Positions 17,280 to 25,356 of a stretch of DNA of 49,870 nt are shown in pieces (within the stretch, counting starts at the first letter, position 1; each line of letters begins with the position of its first letter). A program made the translations under genes and the position numbers. This stretch comes from Xanthobacteraceae bacterium. GTDB lineage: Bacteria > Pseudomonadota > Alphaproteobacteria > Rhizobiales > Xanthobacteraceae. The notes under the pieces are model-generated. The model was given only the letters and a program-made list of their open reading frames with translations, did no database searches and had not been told where the DNA came from. Where the stretch lies: NCBI GenBank assembly GCA_031291445.1, contig JARLJA010000198.1, positions 1 to 49,870 of the forward strand. The letters run 5' to 3'.

Positions 17280-17296
17280 TGGTATAATGTATACCA
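17280..17296. promoter_or_regulatory. 17-base palindrome before the CBS gene (site C)
   Basis: TGGTATAATGTATACCA: perfect seven-base arms around a three-base centre, 64 bases before the CBS start. It contains a TATAAT word, so a bound regulator would occlude a possible -10 box. Same pattern and same downstream bases as site B. Confidence 0.6.
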
Positions 17297-17360
17297 GACT
17301 TGCTTTCGGACCGCGCCCCGCGGCCCCGCCCGTTTGGGACGAATGAGCGAGGAGCCCGCC

Positions 17361-17834
17361 ATGAACGTCAGCGACATCCTGCGACGCAAGCGATCGAGCC
17401 GCGTCGTCACCATCCGCATGAACGAGACCGTGGAGACCGCCGCGCGGCTGCTGCGGCAGGAAGACATCAGCGCGCTGGTGGTGAAGGACGTCTGCCGCAC
17501 CGAGGGCAACGTCGCCGTCGGCATGGTGACCGAGCGCGACGTGGTCGGCGCCATCGCCCGCCACGGCGGCGCCGGGCTCGCCGTCAAGGTCGCCGAACTG
17601 ATCTCGGTCCAGCGCCTGGTGTCGTGCCGCTCGTCCGACAGCCTCGACGACGTCCGTCGCCTGATGCGCGAGCACCACATCCGCCACCTGCCGGTGATCG
17701 ACGACCACGGCCTGGTCGGGGTGATCAGCATGCGCGACGTCGGCCTCGCCGGCCTCGATCTCGCCGACGGCGACATCCCGCCGCCCGCGGCGTTCGCCGC
17801 CGGGGCGCCGTCGCGGACGGCGTCACGGATCTAG
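17361..17834 (+). CDS. CBS-domain protein
   Basis: A 157-residue protein made of two CBS motifs forming one Bateman module: residues about 5-65 (VSDILRRK to TERDVVGAIARHG) and 75-130 (VAELISVQRLV to SMRDVGLAGL). Such modules bind adenosyl nucleotides and act as energy sensors. ATG 17361 has GAGGAG upstream. It is preceded by the best copy of the TGGTATA palindrome, so it probably belongs to the same regulon as oxlT; small CBS proteins do occur beside oxalate and formate genes in related bacteria. The tail after residue 130 is Pro/Ala-rich and probably unstructured. Confidence 0.85.
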   Translation: MNVSDILRRKRSSRVVTIRMNETVETAARLLRQEDISALVVKDVCRTEGNVAVGMVTERDVVGAIARHGGAGLAVKVAELISVQRLVSCRSSDSLDDVRRLMREHHIRHLPVIDDHGLVGVISMRDVGLAGLDLADGDIPPPAAFAAGAPSRTASRI

Positions 17835-18012
17835 CTGTGCCGGAGCCGGCGCGCTCCAGCCACCGGCGGGGGCGGCGGCTCCGCGTGGCTTGAAAACGCC
17901 ACACCCGGCCCCGACATTCCCCATTCTGCCGCGGGACGGACGAGACCGTCCGGCGTGGGTCGCTGTCACGGATCCTTGTTGCGGGTGTTTTGGGGGGGAC
18001 TGGGGCTTGGAG

Positions 18013-18414
18013 ATGAGGCGATGGCGCCACTGCGCCACGGGGGCCGTGCTCGCGATCGCCGCCGGCGTTGCCGGCTGCGCCAGGGGCGACAGCCAGGCGA
18101 AATTCCTCCCCGACTTCATGAGGGACAAGGCGCCGACGCCGGCGGCCGCCGACCCGCAGCCCGACGTCAAGGCGCTGGTGCGCGACCGCCGCCAGGAGAT
18201 ATTCGTCGGCGACATCGACGGCGTGCTGGTCGGCCCGCCCCATCGCAAGGGCACCCACTGGATGTTCTGCGCGCGGCCCAGCGGCCGCGGTGCCGGGGGC
18301 CAGCCGCTGGCGGCACAAACCTACCTGGTTGAAATCGACGGCACGATCGTCGGCGACCGCCTGCCGGTGGACGGTGCGCACTGGTGCGCCCACGAGGCAT
18401 ACGAGCCCTCGTAG
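18013..18414 (+). CDS. Putative lipoprotein
   Basis: A 133-residue protein with a lipoprotein signal: basic MRRWRH, hydrophobic AVLAIAAGVAGC with the lipobox Cys near residue 20. The mature part contains DVKALVRDRRQEIFVGD and two cysteines (MFCARP, HWCAHE) that could pair. Function unknown; the form is that of small envelope proteins of rhizobia. ATG 18013 is chosen because the signal peptide starts there; the longer frame from 17890 has no signal. Confidence 0.65.
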   Translation: MRRWRHCATGAVLAIAAGVAGCARGDSQAKFLPDFMRDKAPTPAAADPQPDVKALVRDRRQEIFVGDIDGVLVGPPHRKGTHWMFCARPSGRGAGGQPLAAQTYLVEIDGTIVGDRLPVDGAHWCAHEAYEPS

Positions 18415-18513
18415 ATTTTCGGCAGGGGATGCAATTGCCAGCGCCGGACGGCGGTGGCACAACAAGCCGCCCGCAAGGGCTACTTATACTTGAGGGTCGA
18501 CGGGGACACTGCG

Positions 18514-18891
18514 ATGACGAGCGGCATGGATATCGATTTCGGTCTGCTGGCGCGCGACGGCGTGAACGTGCGCACCGTCAGGGCCGGCGACACGATCTTT
18601 CACGAAGGCGATCCCGCCGCCGAGATGTTCGTCATCAAGAGCGGCCATGTGGCGATCCGGCTCGGCAACCGCACGCTCGCCGAGCTCGGCGAGCGCGCCA
18701 TCTTCGGCGAGATGGCGCTGATCGACGGCGCGCCGCGCAGCGCCACCGCGGTCGCGATGACCGATTGCGAACTGGCGCCGGTCTCCGAGAAGCAGTTCCT
18801 GTTCCTGGTCAGCCAGACCCCCTACTTCGCGCTCAACGTCATGCGCGTGCTGGCGCGGCGGCTCGACGCCACCAACCGTTCGTTCGGGTGA
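18514..18891 (+). CDS. Cyclic-nucleotide-binding-domain protein
   Basis: A 125-residue stand-alone Crp/Fnr-type sensor domain without a DNA-binding part. It shows the beta-roll (VRAGDTIFHEGDPAAEMFVIKSG in part), the phosphate-binding cassette FGEMALIDGAPRSATA with Glu and Arg ligands in place, and the C-helix ending in MRVLARRLD. The intact PBC suggests real cyclic-nucleotide binding. Without an output domain it may act through a partner. ATG 18514 follows GGGGACA; an ATG at 18526 is also possible. Confidence 0.85.
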   Translation: MTSGMDIDFGLLARDGVNVRTVRAGDTIFHEGDPAAEMFVIKSGHVAIRLGNRTLAELGERAIFGEMALIDGAPRSATAVAMTDCELAPVSEKQFLFLVSQTPYFALNVMRVLARRLDATNRSFG

Positions 18892-18918
18892 CGGTGCCGG
18901 CCGCAACTTGCGCCCCGG

Positions 18919-18965
18919 CCTCATGGTTCGAGACGCGCGGCGTTGCCGCGCTCCTCACCATAAGG
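18919..18965. repeat. Intergenic palindromic repeat, type 3
   Basis: CCTCATGGTTCGAGACGCGC and its inverted counterpart GCGCTCCTCACCATAAGG. A related short palindrome CCTCATCCTGAGG lies at about 19033-19045. The rest of 18892-19070 holds no gene. Confidence 0.55.
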
Positions 18966-19070
18966 AGGAAGGACGGAAGCGACGGCACAGGCGGCGCATC
19001 TCCAGGCGTCATCCGACGGCGCGACGCCCGCTCCTCATCCTGAGGCCGCGAGCAGCCGCCGGGGCACGCC

Positions 19071-19469
19071 TCACTCGGTGCCGACCGGCGCGAAGAAGCA
19101 GCGCCGCTCGCCGCCGGACTGCGACCCGTCGAGGTGGTTGATCAGCGTGGAGTGGCAGCGCCAGTACTTGCCGTCCTCGCTCGGTGTCGCCTCGGTGTAG
19201 GGCACGACCTCGTCGCGGAAGGCATGCAGCACGAAGCCGCGCGGCGTCGCCGCCACCTGCTTCGGGTCGAGCCGCTCGCAGTCGTTGGGACCGCAGCAGT
19301 GCACGCCGGTTTGCGGGCTGGAATAGGCGCCTTCGGTGATCCAGTTCGGCTGACCGGTGTCGGGATCGTGGGCGCGGGCGTCGGGGATGCCGATCAGCGG
19401 CACCACCGCGAGAGCGAGAAGAGCAGCACGCAGAACTCCAAAGCAGGCAGAAGACGTCGCAAGCTTCAT
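19071..19469 (-). CDS. Small secreted protein
   Basis: A 132-residue exported protein with a signal peptide (MKLATSSACFGVLRAALLAL in part, cleavage near DARA-H). The mature part has five cysteines including the pair HCCGPNDC, then YWRCH and RRCFFAP, suggesting a disulfide-bonded periplasmic protein. I recall similar unassigned proteins with a GVHCCGPNDCE segment in Bradyrhizobium relatives. ATG 19469 starts the signal peptide; no partner gene is adjacent. Confidence 0.65.
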   Translation of the reverse strand: MKLATSSACFGVLRAALLALAVVPLIGIPDARAHDPDTGQPNWITEGAYSSPQTGVHCCGPNDCERLDPKQVAATPRGFVLHAFRDEVVPYTEATPSEDGKYWRCHSTLINHLDGSQSGGERRCFFAPVGTE

Positions 19470-19879
19470 GGCGCACCATCGTGTGGTTCGAGCGTTCATG
19501 CCACCGCACCGCGAGGCCGAGCGAATTGACGCCACCCAGGATTTTCGCCGCCTCTCGCACGGTTACTGTTTCAGCGATGCATCCTTCGTGCCAGATATCC
19601 GCGCGCGGCCGGACTCGTTCCGCGGCGCAGGTTCACGACGCTGTGATCCACCGCACGCAATCATGCACGTAGCCTCATGCACGCAACCTGGTGTCCGGCT
19701 CCGACATTCGCATCACCTTGCGGCGGTCTGTCGCACGAATGTTGGAGCCACAGGGTGACCAGCAACCATAATACTCTGGCGCGGCTCTGGATTTCGCATT
19801 TACCCGGAGGACGCGCGGCAACACTGAAGCGAATGTCGAACCCGCCACACCCATCGTCGAGCGGCCGCCCCGGATACGG
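19470..19879. other. Intergenic region at the left edge of the phage-like cassette
   Basis: About 410 bases without a supported gene. A short direct repeat (CATGCACGTAGCCT and CATGCACGCAACCT, about 19662-19692) is present. No tRNA and no clear attachment-site core is seen. Confidence 0.35.
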
Positions 19880-20194
19880 TCACGACCGCGCCAGCATCGT
19901 CTTGACGCCGAGCCAGACCGCACCGGCAAATCCGGTCACGATCACCGCGATGACGGCCCGCATGGTCATGCCCTGGGCCTGCTCGACGCTCTTGCGCCAG
20001 CGCCGCAAGTGGACGAAGTCGGCGCGCAGCTCCTGCTTGTCGTCCTCGTTGATGCCGAACGAGGTCAGGAGCGCCGCCACCGCCCTGATCGCGACGGCGT
20101 CGGCCACGACGGCGCGACGCTCGCCCTCCTCGTCGAGCACCGCCCTGACGATCTGCCGAATCGCGGCCTCATCCAATGCCATGTTATGCGTCAT
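19880..20194 (-). CDS. Small phage-type membrane protein
   Basis: A 104-residue protein with a helical N-terminal part (EAAIRQIVRAVLDEEGERR in part), the segment INEDDKQELRADFVHLRRWRKSVE, and one C-terminal membrane helix (VIAVIVTGFAGAVWLGV). Proteins with this ELRADF-HLRRWRKS plus single-helix layout occur near the lysis genes of alphaproteobacterial prophages. It is therefore taken as the leftmost gene of the phage-like cassette. Role unknown; spanin- or holin-accessory function is possible. ATG 20194 or 20182 could be the start. Confidence 0.6.
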   Translation of the reverse strand: MTHNMALDEAAIRQIVRAVLDEEGERRAVVADAVAIRAVAALLTSFGINEDDKQELRADFVHLRRWRKSVEQAQGMTMRAVIAVIVTGFAGAVWLGVKTMLARS

Positions 20195-20272
20195 CCCATG
20201 TACAGGCCACCGCGGAGCGACGATCTCCACCGCGATCATGGCGCCGGCGATCAAGGAAGCCGCAGACCTGCG

Positions 20273-22198
20273 TCAGTTCGCGGGCACCGGCGGCGGCGCC
20301 AGCTCCGGCCCGAGGGCCGGCCACATGGCACGGATCACCAGTTCCGACCCCTCGACGGTCAGGTGTCCGAAATCCCAGGTCATCGGCACGTCGGCTGTCG
20401 CCATCAGGCGGCAGGCGCGCTCCGGACAGGCGGCCGCGAGCGGCGAGAGATAGAGCGCGCCGGAGCCTTCGAGCGCGGCCCTCATGCGTTGATCAAGAGC
20501 GAACAGGCTCGTCCTGACGATGTCCTTCGGATCGAGCGCAACGTCGCGGCTGGCGGCGCGGATCAGGATCTCCGGCAGGTCGTCACGGAATTGCAGCCCG
20601 GGCCCGAGGACGACGAGGCGCGTCCCCCTGGCCGCAAAGCGCGTCGCCGCCGCACGCAGGTCGGCGATGACCTCGTCGAAGCCGAAGGTGCGGATATGCT
20701 CGTTCCAGAACGCGGAGACCACGACGACCGGGGGATGCGCGGCATCGACGAAGGCTTCGATCCGCCGGCCGAGCAGGTTGCACCATGCCGCCTGCCGTGC
20801 GCCCGACAAGGTCGGGTAGCAGTGCGGGCCGCTGGCCTGCAACAGCTCGACATCGCGACCGCGCAGCGCCGCCTCGAAACCGGGGCGGAAATGCGCGACC
20901 ATGCTGTCGCCCCACAGCAGAATGGAAGTCTGCCCGCGGACCGCGAAGCATTCGGGATGGTTGTCCGGCGTCCAGTCCCCCGAAAAACAGGTTCCGATCG
21001 CATTGGACCGCCGATCGTAATTCTCGAGCGCGCGCAGCGCGGCGAATTTCGGGTCGTCCGCGTAGAGCGCGCCGTTGCCGACCAGGCTGAGCGCGCTGAC
21101 GCCGCACAGCGCCGCGGCCCCGAGGCCCGCGGTGGCGAACACCCTGCCGGGACGACCGTTCCAGCGCCGCACCGGCCGCTCGATCCAGCTGTAGCTCAAC
21201 CACGACAGCACCACGAGTGCCACCAGCAGGATGGCCTTTTCGAGCGGCGACGGCATCTCGACGATCGAGTACTGCCGCGCCAAGGTGAACAGCGGCCAGT
21301 GCCACAGATACAGCGAATAGGAGATCCGGCCGACGAACTGCACCGCGGCGAGCAGCCGGCTCCCCGGCGCCGTAACTCCACCGCTGCCGAGGAAGAGTGC
21401 GGCGCCGAGGCACGGCAGCAGCGCATTGAGGCCGGGGAACAGCGTGCCGGTGGTGAAGCTGTTCACCGCGACGACGATCAGCACGGCGCCGAGGATCTTC
21501 GCGGCGGGCCGCAGCCAGGGCTTCCCCGGCCGCGGCAGCGGCACAATCGCGAGCACGACGCCGAGCAGGAACTCCCAGGCGCGGCCGTGCGGCAGGTAGA
21601 ACGCGGTCGAGGCATCGCCCGCGGCAACGAGCCGGGCGCTGGCGAACAGCGACAGTGCCGCCAGCACCGCAAATCCCGCCGCCACCACGCTGCGCCGTCC
21701 CGTCGCCGGCGCGAGCCGGTGCAGCAGCACCGCGACCACCGGGAAGGTGAGGTAGAACTGTTCCTCGACCGCCAGCGACCAGGTGTGGAGCAAGGGCGCA
21801 TCGACCGCGGTACGGTCGAAATAGCCGCCGTGCGACCAGAAGAACAGGTTCGAGCCGAACAGCGCCACCGCCGCGATCGACTTGAGATAGGCGGCGCGCT
21901 GCGGTTCGAGCAGGATGACGAGCGCCGGCGCCAGGCTGGCCGCCACCACCGTATAGAGCGCCGGCAGGATTCGCCGGGCCCGGCGGCGCCAGAACTCGAC
22001 CAGCGAGAAGGTGCCGGCGGCCAAATCGTTGAAGGCGATGCCGCCGAGCAGGTAGCCGGAAATGACGAAGAAGACGTCGACGCCGACGAAGCCGCCGCGA
22101 AACCCGGGGATCTGGAAGTGAAAGCCGATCACCGCGACGACGGCGACCGCTCTCAGCCAGTCGATGTCGACGCGGTAATCCCTCGACGATTGCTGCAA
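20273..22198 (-). CDS. Acyltransferase-3/SGNH protein (OafA-like)
   Basis: A 641-residue inner-membrane O-acyltransferase. Residues 1-360 hold about ten membrane helices with the acyltransferase-3 motifs R16-x10-H27 and FFVISGYL. A periplasmic SGNH-type domain follows from about 400, with GDS at 430-432 and a block around AFWNEHIRTFGFDE. These enzymes transfer acetyl groups onto surface sugars such as O-antigen or exopolysaccharide. The TTG start at 22198 follows GGAGG by nine bases. It lies between the phage holin and the small phage-type gene on the same strand, so it looks like phage cargo that alters the receptor surface; a chromosomal origin cannot be excluded. Confidence 0.8.
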   Translation of the reverse strand: MQQSSRDYRVDIDWLRAVAVVAVIGFHFQIPGFRGGFVGVDVFFVISGYLLGGIAFNDLAAGTFSLVEFWRRRARRILPALYTVVAASLAPALVILLEPQRAAYLKSIAAVALFGSNLFFWSHGGYFDRTAVDAPLLHTWSLAVEEQFYLTFPVVAVLLHRLAPATGRRSVVAAGFAVLAALSLFASARLVAAGDASTAFYLPHGRAWEFLLGVVLAIVPLPRPGKPWLRPAAKILGAVLIVVAVNSFTTGTLFPGLNALLPCLGAALFLGSGGVTAPGSRLLAAVQFVGRISYSLYLWHWPLFTLARQYSIVEMPSPLEKAILLVALVVLSWLSYSWIERPVRRWNGRPGRVFATAGLGAAALCGVSALSLVGNGALYADDPKFAALRALENYDRRSNAIGTCFSGDWTPDNHPECFAVRGQTSILLWGDSMVAHFRPGFEAALRGRDVELLQASGPHCYPTLSGARQAAWCNLLGRRIEAFVDAAHPPVVVVSAFWNEHIRTFGFDEVIADLRAAATRFAARGTRLVVLGPGLQFRDDLPEILIRAASRDVALDPKDIVRTSLFALDQRMRAALEGSGALYLSPLAAACPERACRLMATADVPMTWDFGHLTVEGSELVIRAMWPALGPELAPPPVPAN

Positions 22199-22286
22199 CG
22201 AGACGTTCCTCCGGCGCGGGCGTACAACTTTCTACTTTGTCGCGACCGCGCCACGCAAGGCCGAGGCCCGCGTGCGGTTCCGCCCC

Positions 22287-22676
22287 CTACCGCCTGAAGA
22301 TCCTCGCCACCCGCTCGACCGCGGTGGCGCCGAAATACGACACCACGATGGTCTGGAACACGCCCCACATCCTGGGATCCAGCGCGTCGGTGACGCCCCA
22401 GCCGAACACCTTGTCCCACACCACCACCTTGAAGCCGAACACGATGAAGGGAAGCGCGAACAGCGGCCGGATGATCGCGGTGTACCAGCGGCCTTGTTCC
22501 GCGATCAGCAGCCTGGTCGCCTCGGCGCGCGCGGCGATGTCGGCGGCGACCTCCTTCTGCAGCAGGTCGAGCGCCAGCTGGTCCTGGGTGTCGATCGACG
22601 AAAGCCTCGCCTTGTAGGCCGAGATCAGCCCGGAGATGACGGGGCCGCCGAGGAAGTTGAGGATCAGCGCCCACAT
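22287..22676 (-). CDS. Holin (3TM, gene-transfer-agent type)
   Basis: A 129-residue membrane protein with the layout of the 3TM holin family (PF11351 type): N-terminal LNFLGGPVISGLISAYKARL, a charged helix around LLQKEVAADIAARAEATR, then RWYTAIIRPLFALPF and a last helix SYFGATAVERVARIF. Holins open the inner membrane at the end of infection or particle production and let the lysin reach the wall. ATG 22676 lies two bases after the stop of the preceding gene, so the two are one operon. The longer frame to 22922 is the antisense-like shadow of the small upstream gene. Confidence 0.7.
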   Translation of the reverse strand: MWALILNFLGGPVISGLISAYKARLSSIDTQDQLALDLLQKEVAADIAARAEATRLLIAEQGRWYTAIIRPLFALPFIVFGFKVVVWDKVFGWGVTDALDPRMWGVFQTIVVSYFGATAVERVARIFRR

Positions 22677-22678
22677 GA

Positions 22679-22924
22679 TCAGGATGCCTTTCTGATCGAG
22701 CGGGCGCGGGCGATCATGGTGACGATCGAGATGCCGAGGAAGATGCGGCCCAGCACCCTGGTGTCGGCGCCGAGCGCGTCGCTGACCTGCTGCCTGAAGC
22801 CGGGGTCGCCCAGCGTGTCGGCCAGCCCATCGACCGTCTGCAGGATCACGCCGCCGGCGGCGAGGACGTAGCCCCACGCCATGGTCGCGGAATTGAAGCA
22901 GAGCTTTTTCAGTCTTGCCCACAT
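22679..22924 (-). CDS. Small phage membrane protein, possible second holin
   Basis: An 81-residue protein with two predicted membrane helices (ATMAWGYVLAAGGVILQTV and VLGRIFLGISIVTMIA) and a basic C-terminus (RARSIRKAS). It sits between the lysin and the 3TM holin, two bases from the latter, with AAAGGA before ATG 22924. Role in lysis is inferred from position and size. Confidence 0.6.
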   Translation of the reverse strand: MWARLKKLCFNSATMAWGYVLAAGGVILQTVDGLADTLGDPGFRQQVSDALGADTRVLGRIFLGISIVTMIARARSIRKAS

Positions 22925-22988
22925 GGCTTGGTTCCTTTCGGCTGCAAAAATTCTGGTGATGATGCTGCGACCACTGCCATCCTCAGCC

Positions 22989-23109
22989 GTCATCCCCGGG
23001 CGCGCGCAGCGCGAGCCGGGGATCCATAGCCCCTGTCTCAGCGGCTCAAGCCAGGGCCGGGGTTATGGATTCCGGGCTCGGCGCGCAACGCGCGCCGCCC
23101 CGGAATGAC
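22989..23109. repeat. Intergenic palindromic repeat, type 2 (copy 1)
   Basis: GTCATCCCCGGGCGCGCGCA and GCGCGCCGCCCCGGAATGAC are inverted ends around the phrase GGGGATCCATAGCCC ... GGTTATGGATTCCGGG. A second copy lies at 46912-47087. It separates the lysin from the small membrane protein. Confidence 0.75.
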
Positions 23110-23138
23110 GATGGAGGATATACGGCGGGCGCGAGTAC

Positions 23139-23861
23139 TCATCTCCCGAACAGCCTGGCGATGACGGCGAGGATGGACGCCACCAGCGCCGGCGGGTGCG
23201 GCGCGGGCTTTGCCTGCGTCGGCGTTGCGGGCGCAGCACGCGGTCCAGGCGAAGCGTGCCGTGCCGGTTCAGCCGACGCCGTTGGCCGCGCCAGCGCCGC
23301 GGCGACGCTTCCATCGATCTCCGCCATCGCCATCAGCATCCCGGCGCAGCCGAGCTGCTGATCGATGGCATCGGGATCGAAGCGGCCGTCGGCGACGTAT
23401 TTGCCGCAGCGGTACTGGTCGCTGCCGGCCCAGATGTAGGGCGACGGCAGGCCGCGGCCGGCGTAGCCGAGACCGTTGTACTGCTCGAGCAGCGTGCATA
23501 GCCCGCCGGGCGACCAGTCGCGCCAGCGCGCGGCGTGGGGCGCGCAGTCGGTGAGCGCGTCGATCGCCGCGGCGTCCCACGACGCAAACGGTCCCCGCCC
23601 CTTCGGCACATGCACCGAGACGCGGTCCCAGCGGTCGCCCTGGGCGATCGAGGCCTCCCAGCGCTGGGACGCCTCGCGCTCGTGGATCACCGCGATGGCG
23701 AACCACGGCACGCCGGTGGCGGCCGCCACCGCCTCGTATTTGCCTTTGGCGGCGACCAGCCGCCGTGCGGTGGCGCGAAACGACGCCTGCCGGGCCTCGA
23801 GCATGCGCGCCACCGCCCACCGCCGCGCATTGGCGGCGGTGAGCGCGTCGAGCGTGGTCAT
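23139..23861 (-). CDS. Phage endolysin (lysozyme-like)
   Basis: A 240-residue putative wall hydrolase. Residues 35-185 form the catalytic part: KYEAVAAATGVPWFAIAVIHERE with Glu61 as candidate acid (written in part), DRVSVHVPKGRGPF, WSPGGLCTLLEQYNGLGYAGRG and the closing PSPYIWAGSDQY. This is a muramidase-like family common in alphaproteobacterial phages and gene transfer agents. The C-terminal 55 residues are Pro/Ala-rich and end in a hydrophobic stretch (PALVASILAVIARLFGR), which could anchor it to the membrane. ATG 23861 lies two bases after the previous stop. Confidence 0.75.
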   Translation of the reverse strand: MTTLDALTAANARRWAVARMLEARQASFRATARRLVAAKGKYEAVAAATGVPWFAIAVIHEREASQRWEASIAQGDRWDRVSVHVPKGRGPFASWDAAAIDALTDCAPHAARWRDWSPGGLCTLLEQYNGLGYAGRGLPSPYIWAGSDQYRCGKYVADGRFDPDAIDQQLGCAGMLMAMAEIDGSVAAALARPTASAEPARHASPGPRAAPATPTQAKPAPHPPALVASILAVIARLFGR

Positions 23862-23863
23862 CG

Positions 23864-24067
23864 TCAGGCCTTTTTGGCGACGTCGGCGGCGACGTTGCCG
23901 GTCGCGGCGGTGACGGTGCGCTCGGCCGCCGCCGCGGCCGACGTCACGTCGCTCCTGACGCGGGCCTCCTCGGCGCTGGCCCAGGCCTTGATCTTCGCCG
24001 CCGAACGCCCGGCAAACAGGCCGGCGGCGAAGATCGCGAGGTCGGCGAGAACAATCAGAGCGGTCAT
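23864..24067 (-). CDS. Small phage membrane protein before the lysin
   Basis: A 67-residue protein with one N-terminal membrane helix (ALIVLADLAIFAAGLFAG) and an Ala/Thr-rich helical tail. It is the first gene of the lysis operon, with GGAGACC before ATG 24067 and a two-base gap to the lysin. The layout fits an inner-membrane spanin or pinholin accessory; none can be proved. Confidence 0.55.
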   Translation of the reverse strand: MTALIVLADLAIFAAGLFAGRSAAKIKAWASAEEARVRSDVTSAAAAAERTVTAATGNVAADVAKKA

Positions 24068-24081
24068 TGTCGGTCTCCATG

Positions 24082-24106
24082 AAAAAGGCCCCCGGAATGG
24101 GGGCCT
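24082..24106 (-). terminator. Rho-independent terminator before the lysis operon
   Basis: On the minus strand AGGCCCCC, loop ATTC, GGGGGCCT with TTTT. It lies only 14 bases before the first lysis gene, so it would stop leftward transcription that enters from the right. Confidence 0.75.
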
Positions 24107-24227
24107 GAATGCGGGATCGGGCGCCGGCTGAAGCGCGGGGATTGCGGCTAAAGCGACTTCCCGATAGCTATGCGAACGTCCCCGGCAATCGCCGCCTGCC
24201 CACAGTTGCCAGGTCCTCTGGTTCGCC

Positions 24228-25058
24228 ATGCTCGTGATCTTCGGAGCCTCGACGGATATCGGACGGCGTCTCGCCGCGCGGCTCGAGGCGGAAGGCACCG
24301 CGGTGCGGCGCGTCGGCCGCGAGCTTCCCGGCGCGGTGCGCGCCGACCTCGCCACCGGCGCCGGCATGAAAGAGGCGCTCGACGGCGCCACCACGGTGAT
24401 CTCCTGCGCCCATGCCCGCTACGCCGGCCGGCTGCTCGCGGCGCTGCCGCCGGGCGTCGCGCGCACGGTGCTGATGGGATCGACCTGGCGCTACTCCCGC
24501 GTGCCGAACCCGCGCGCCGACGAGGTGCGCCAGGGCGAGGCGGAGTTTCTCGCCTCGGGACGCGACGGCGTCATGCTGCACGCCACCATGATCTATGGCG
24601 GGACGCAGGAGAACAACATCCAGCGCCTGCTCGCCCTGCTGCGGCGGCTGCCGGTGGTGCCGGCGCCCGGCGGCGGCCGGCAGACCGTGCAGCCGATCCA
24701 TGTCGACGACGTCGTCGCCTGTCTCCTCGCCGCGGCGAAGCGAGACTGGGCCGGCCCTCACGTCGTGCCGATCGCCGGCCCGAAACTGAGCTGGCGCGAA
24801 ATGGTCGTGGCCTGCGCCGCGGCGATCGGGCGCCATCCGCCGATCCTGCCGCTGCCCGCCGCGCCGCTGATCGGCGCGCTGGCGCTAGCCAACACGCTCG
24901 GCCTTCGCCGGCTCGACGCCAACGTGATCCGGCGCTTTCGCGAGGACGTCGACGTGCCGCTCGACGCCATGACGCGGACGCTGGAAGTGATACCGCGCGA
25001 TTTCGACAGCGGGGTGCGCCAGGCGGTCGCCGATTGGCGGCGGGCTGGGGTGATCTAG
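24228..25058 (+). CDS. NAD(P)-binding epimerase/atypical SDR protein
   Basis: A 276-residue Rossmann-fold protein. GASTDIG at residues 6-12 is a glycine-rich nucleotide motif; VISCAHARYAG and MGSTWRYSRV follow in the order of extended/atypical SDRs; YGGTQENN and IHVDDVVACLLAA are the later conserved blocks. No clear Tyr-x3-Lys pair is seen, as in atypical members, so catalysis is doubtful and it may be a binding or sensing protein. It reads against the phage genes and lies between the collar gene and the lysis operon, so it is cargo or a host gene caught inside the cassette. Confidence 0.75.
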   Translation: MLVIFGASTDIGRRLAARLEAEGTAVRRVGRELPGAVRADLATGAGMKEALDGATTVISCAHARYAGRLLAALPPGVARTVLMGSTWRYSRVPNPRADEVRQGEAEFLASGRDGVMLHATMIYGGTQENNIQRLLALLRRLPVVPAPGGGRQTVQPIHVDDVVACLLAAAKRDWAGPHVVPIAGPKLSWREMVVACAAAIGRHPPILPLPAAPLIGALALANTLGLRRLDANVIRRFREDVDVPLDAMTRTLEVIPRDFDSGVRQAVADWRRAGVI

Positions 25059-25180
25059 GCCGAGCGGTGCGGCGGCGTCGCCAGGCGCAGAACGCCGGGA
25101 AGCTTGTCCAACTCGTCATTGCCGAGCTTGATGTTCAGCCCGGCAATGACGGTGGAGGCCGCTGCGTCGCCAAATATTCG

Positions 25181-25278
25181 GCGTCACCCGCGGGCTTGAC
25201 CCGCGGGTCCACTCTTTTGAGGCGGCGGCTTTATGGAAAGAAAGCGTGGATGCGCGGGTCAAGCCCGCGCATGACGAT
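25181..25278. repeat. Intergenic palindromic repeat, type 1 (copy 3)
   Basis: Arms GTCACCCGCGGGCTTGACCC and GCGCGGGTCAAGCCCGCGCA. A degenerate arm (CATTGCCGAGCTTGATG, CCCGGCAATGAC) precedes it at about 25118-25150, suggesting a second, older copy. Confidence 0.8.
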
Positions 25279-25356
25279 AGAAAGCAGCAATCGCGTGATG
25301 CCGGCTTGAAAATGCTCGTCGCATTTTTCGTCAGGCACGGAAAAGAGGGGCATATC

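Noticed and set aside
25181-25278. CRISPR-like array from the repeated GGGTCAAGCCC words
   Set aside because: The words are arms of dispersed palindromes, not regularly spaced direct repeats; no spacer pattern exists in the window.
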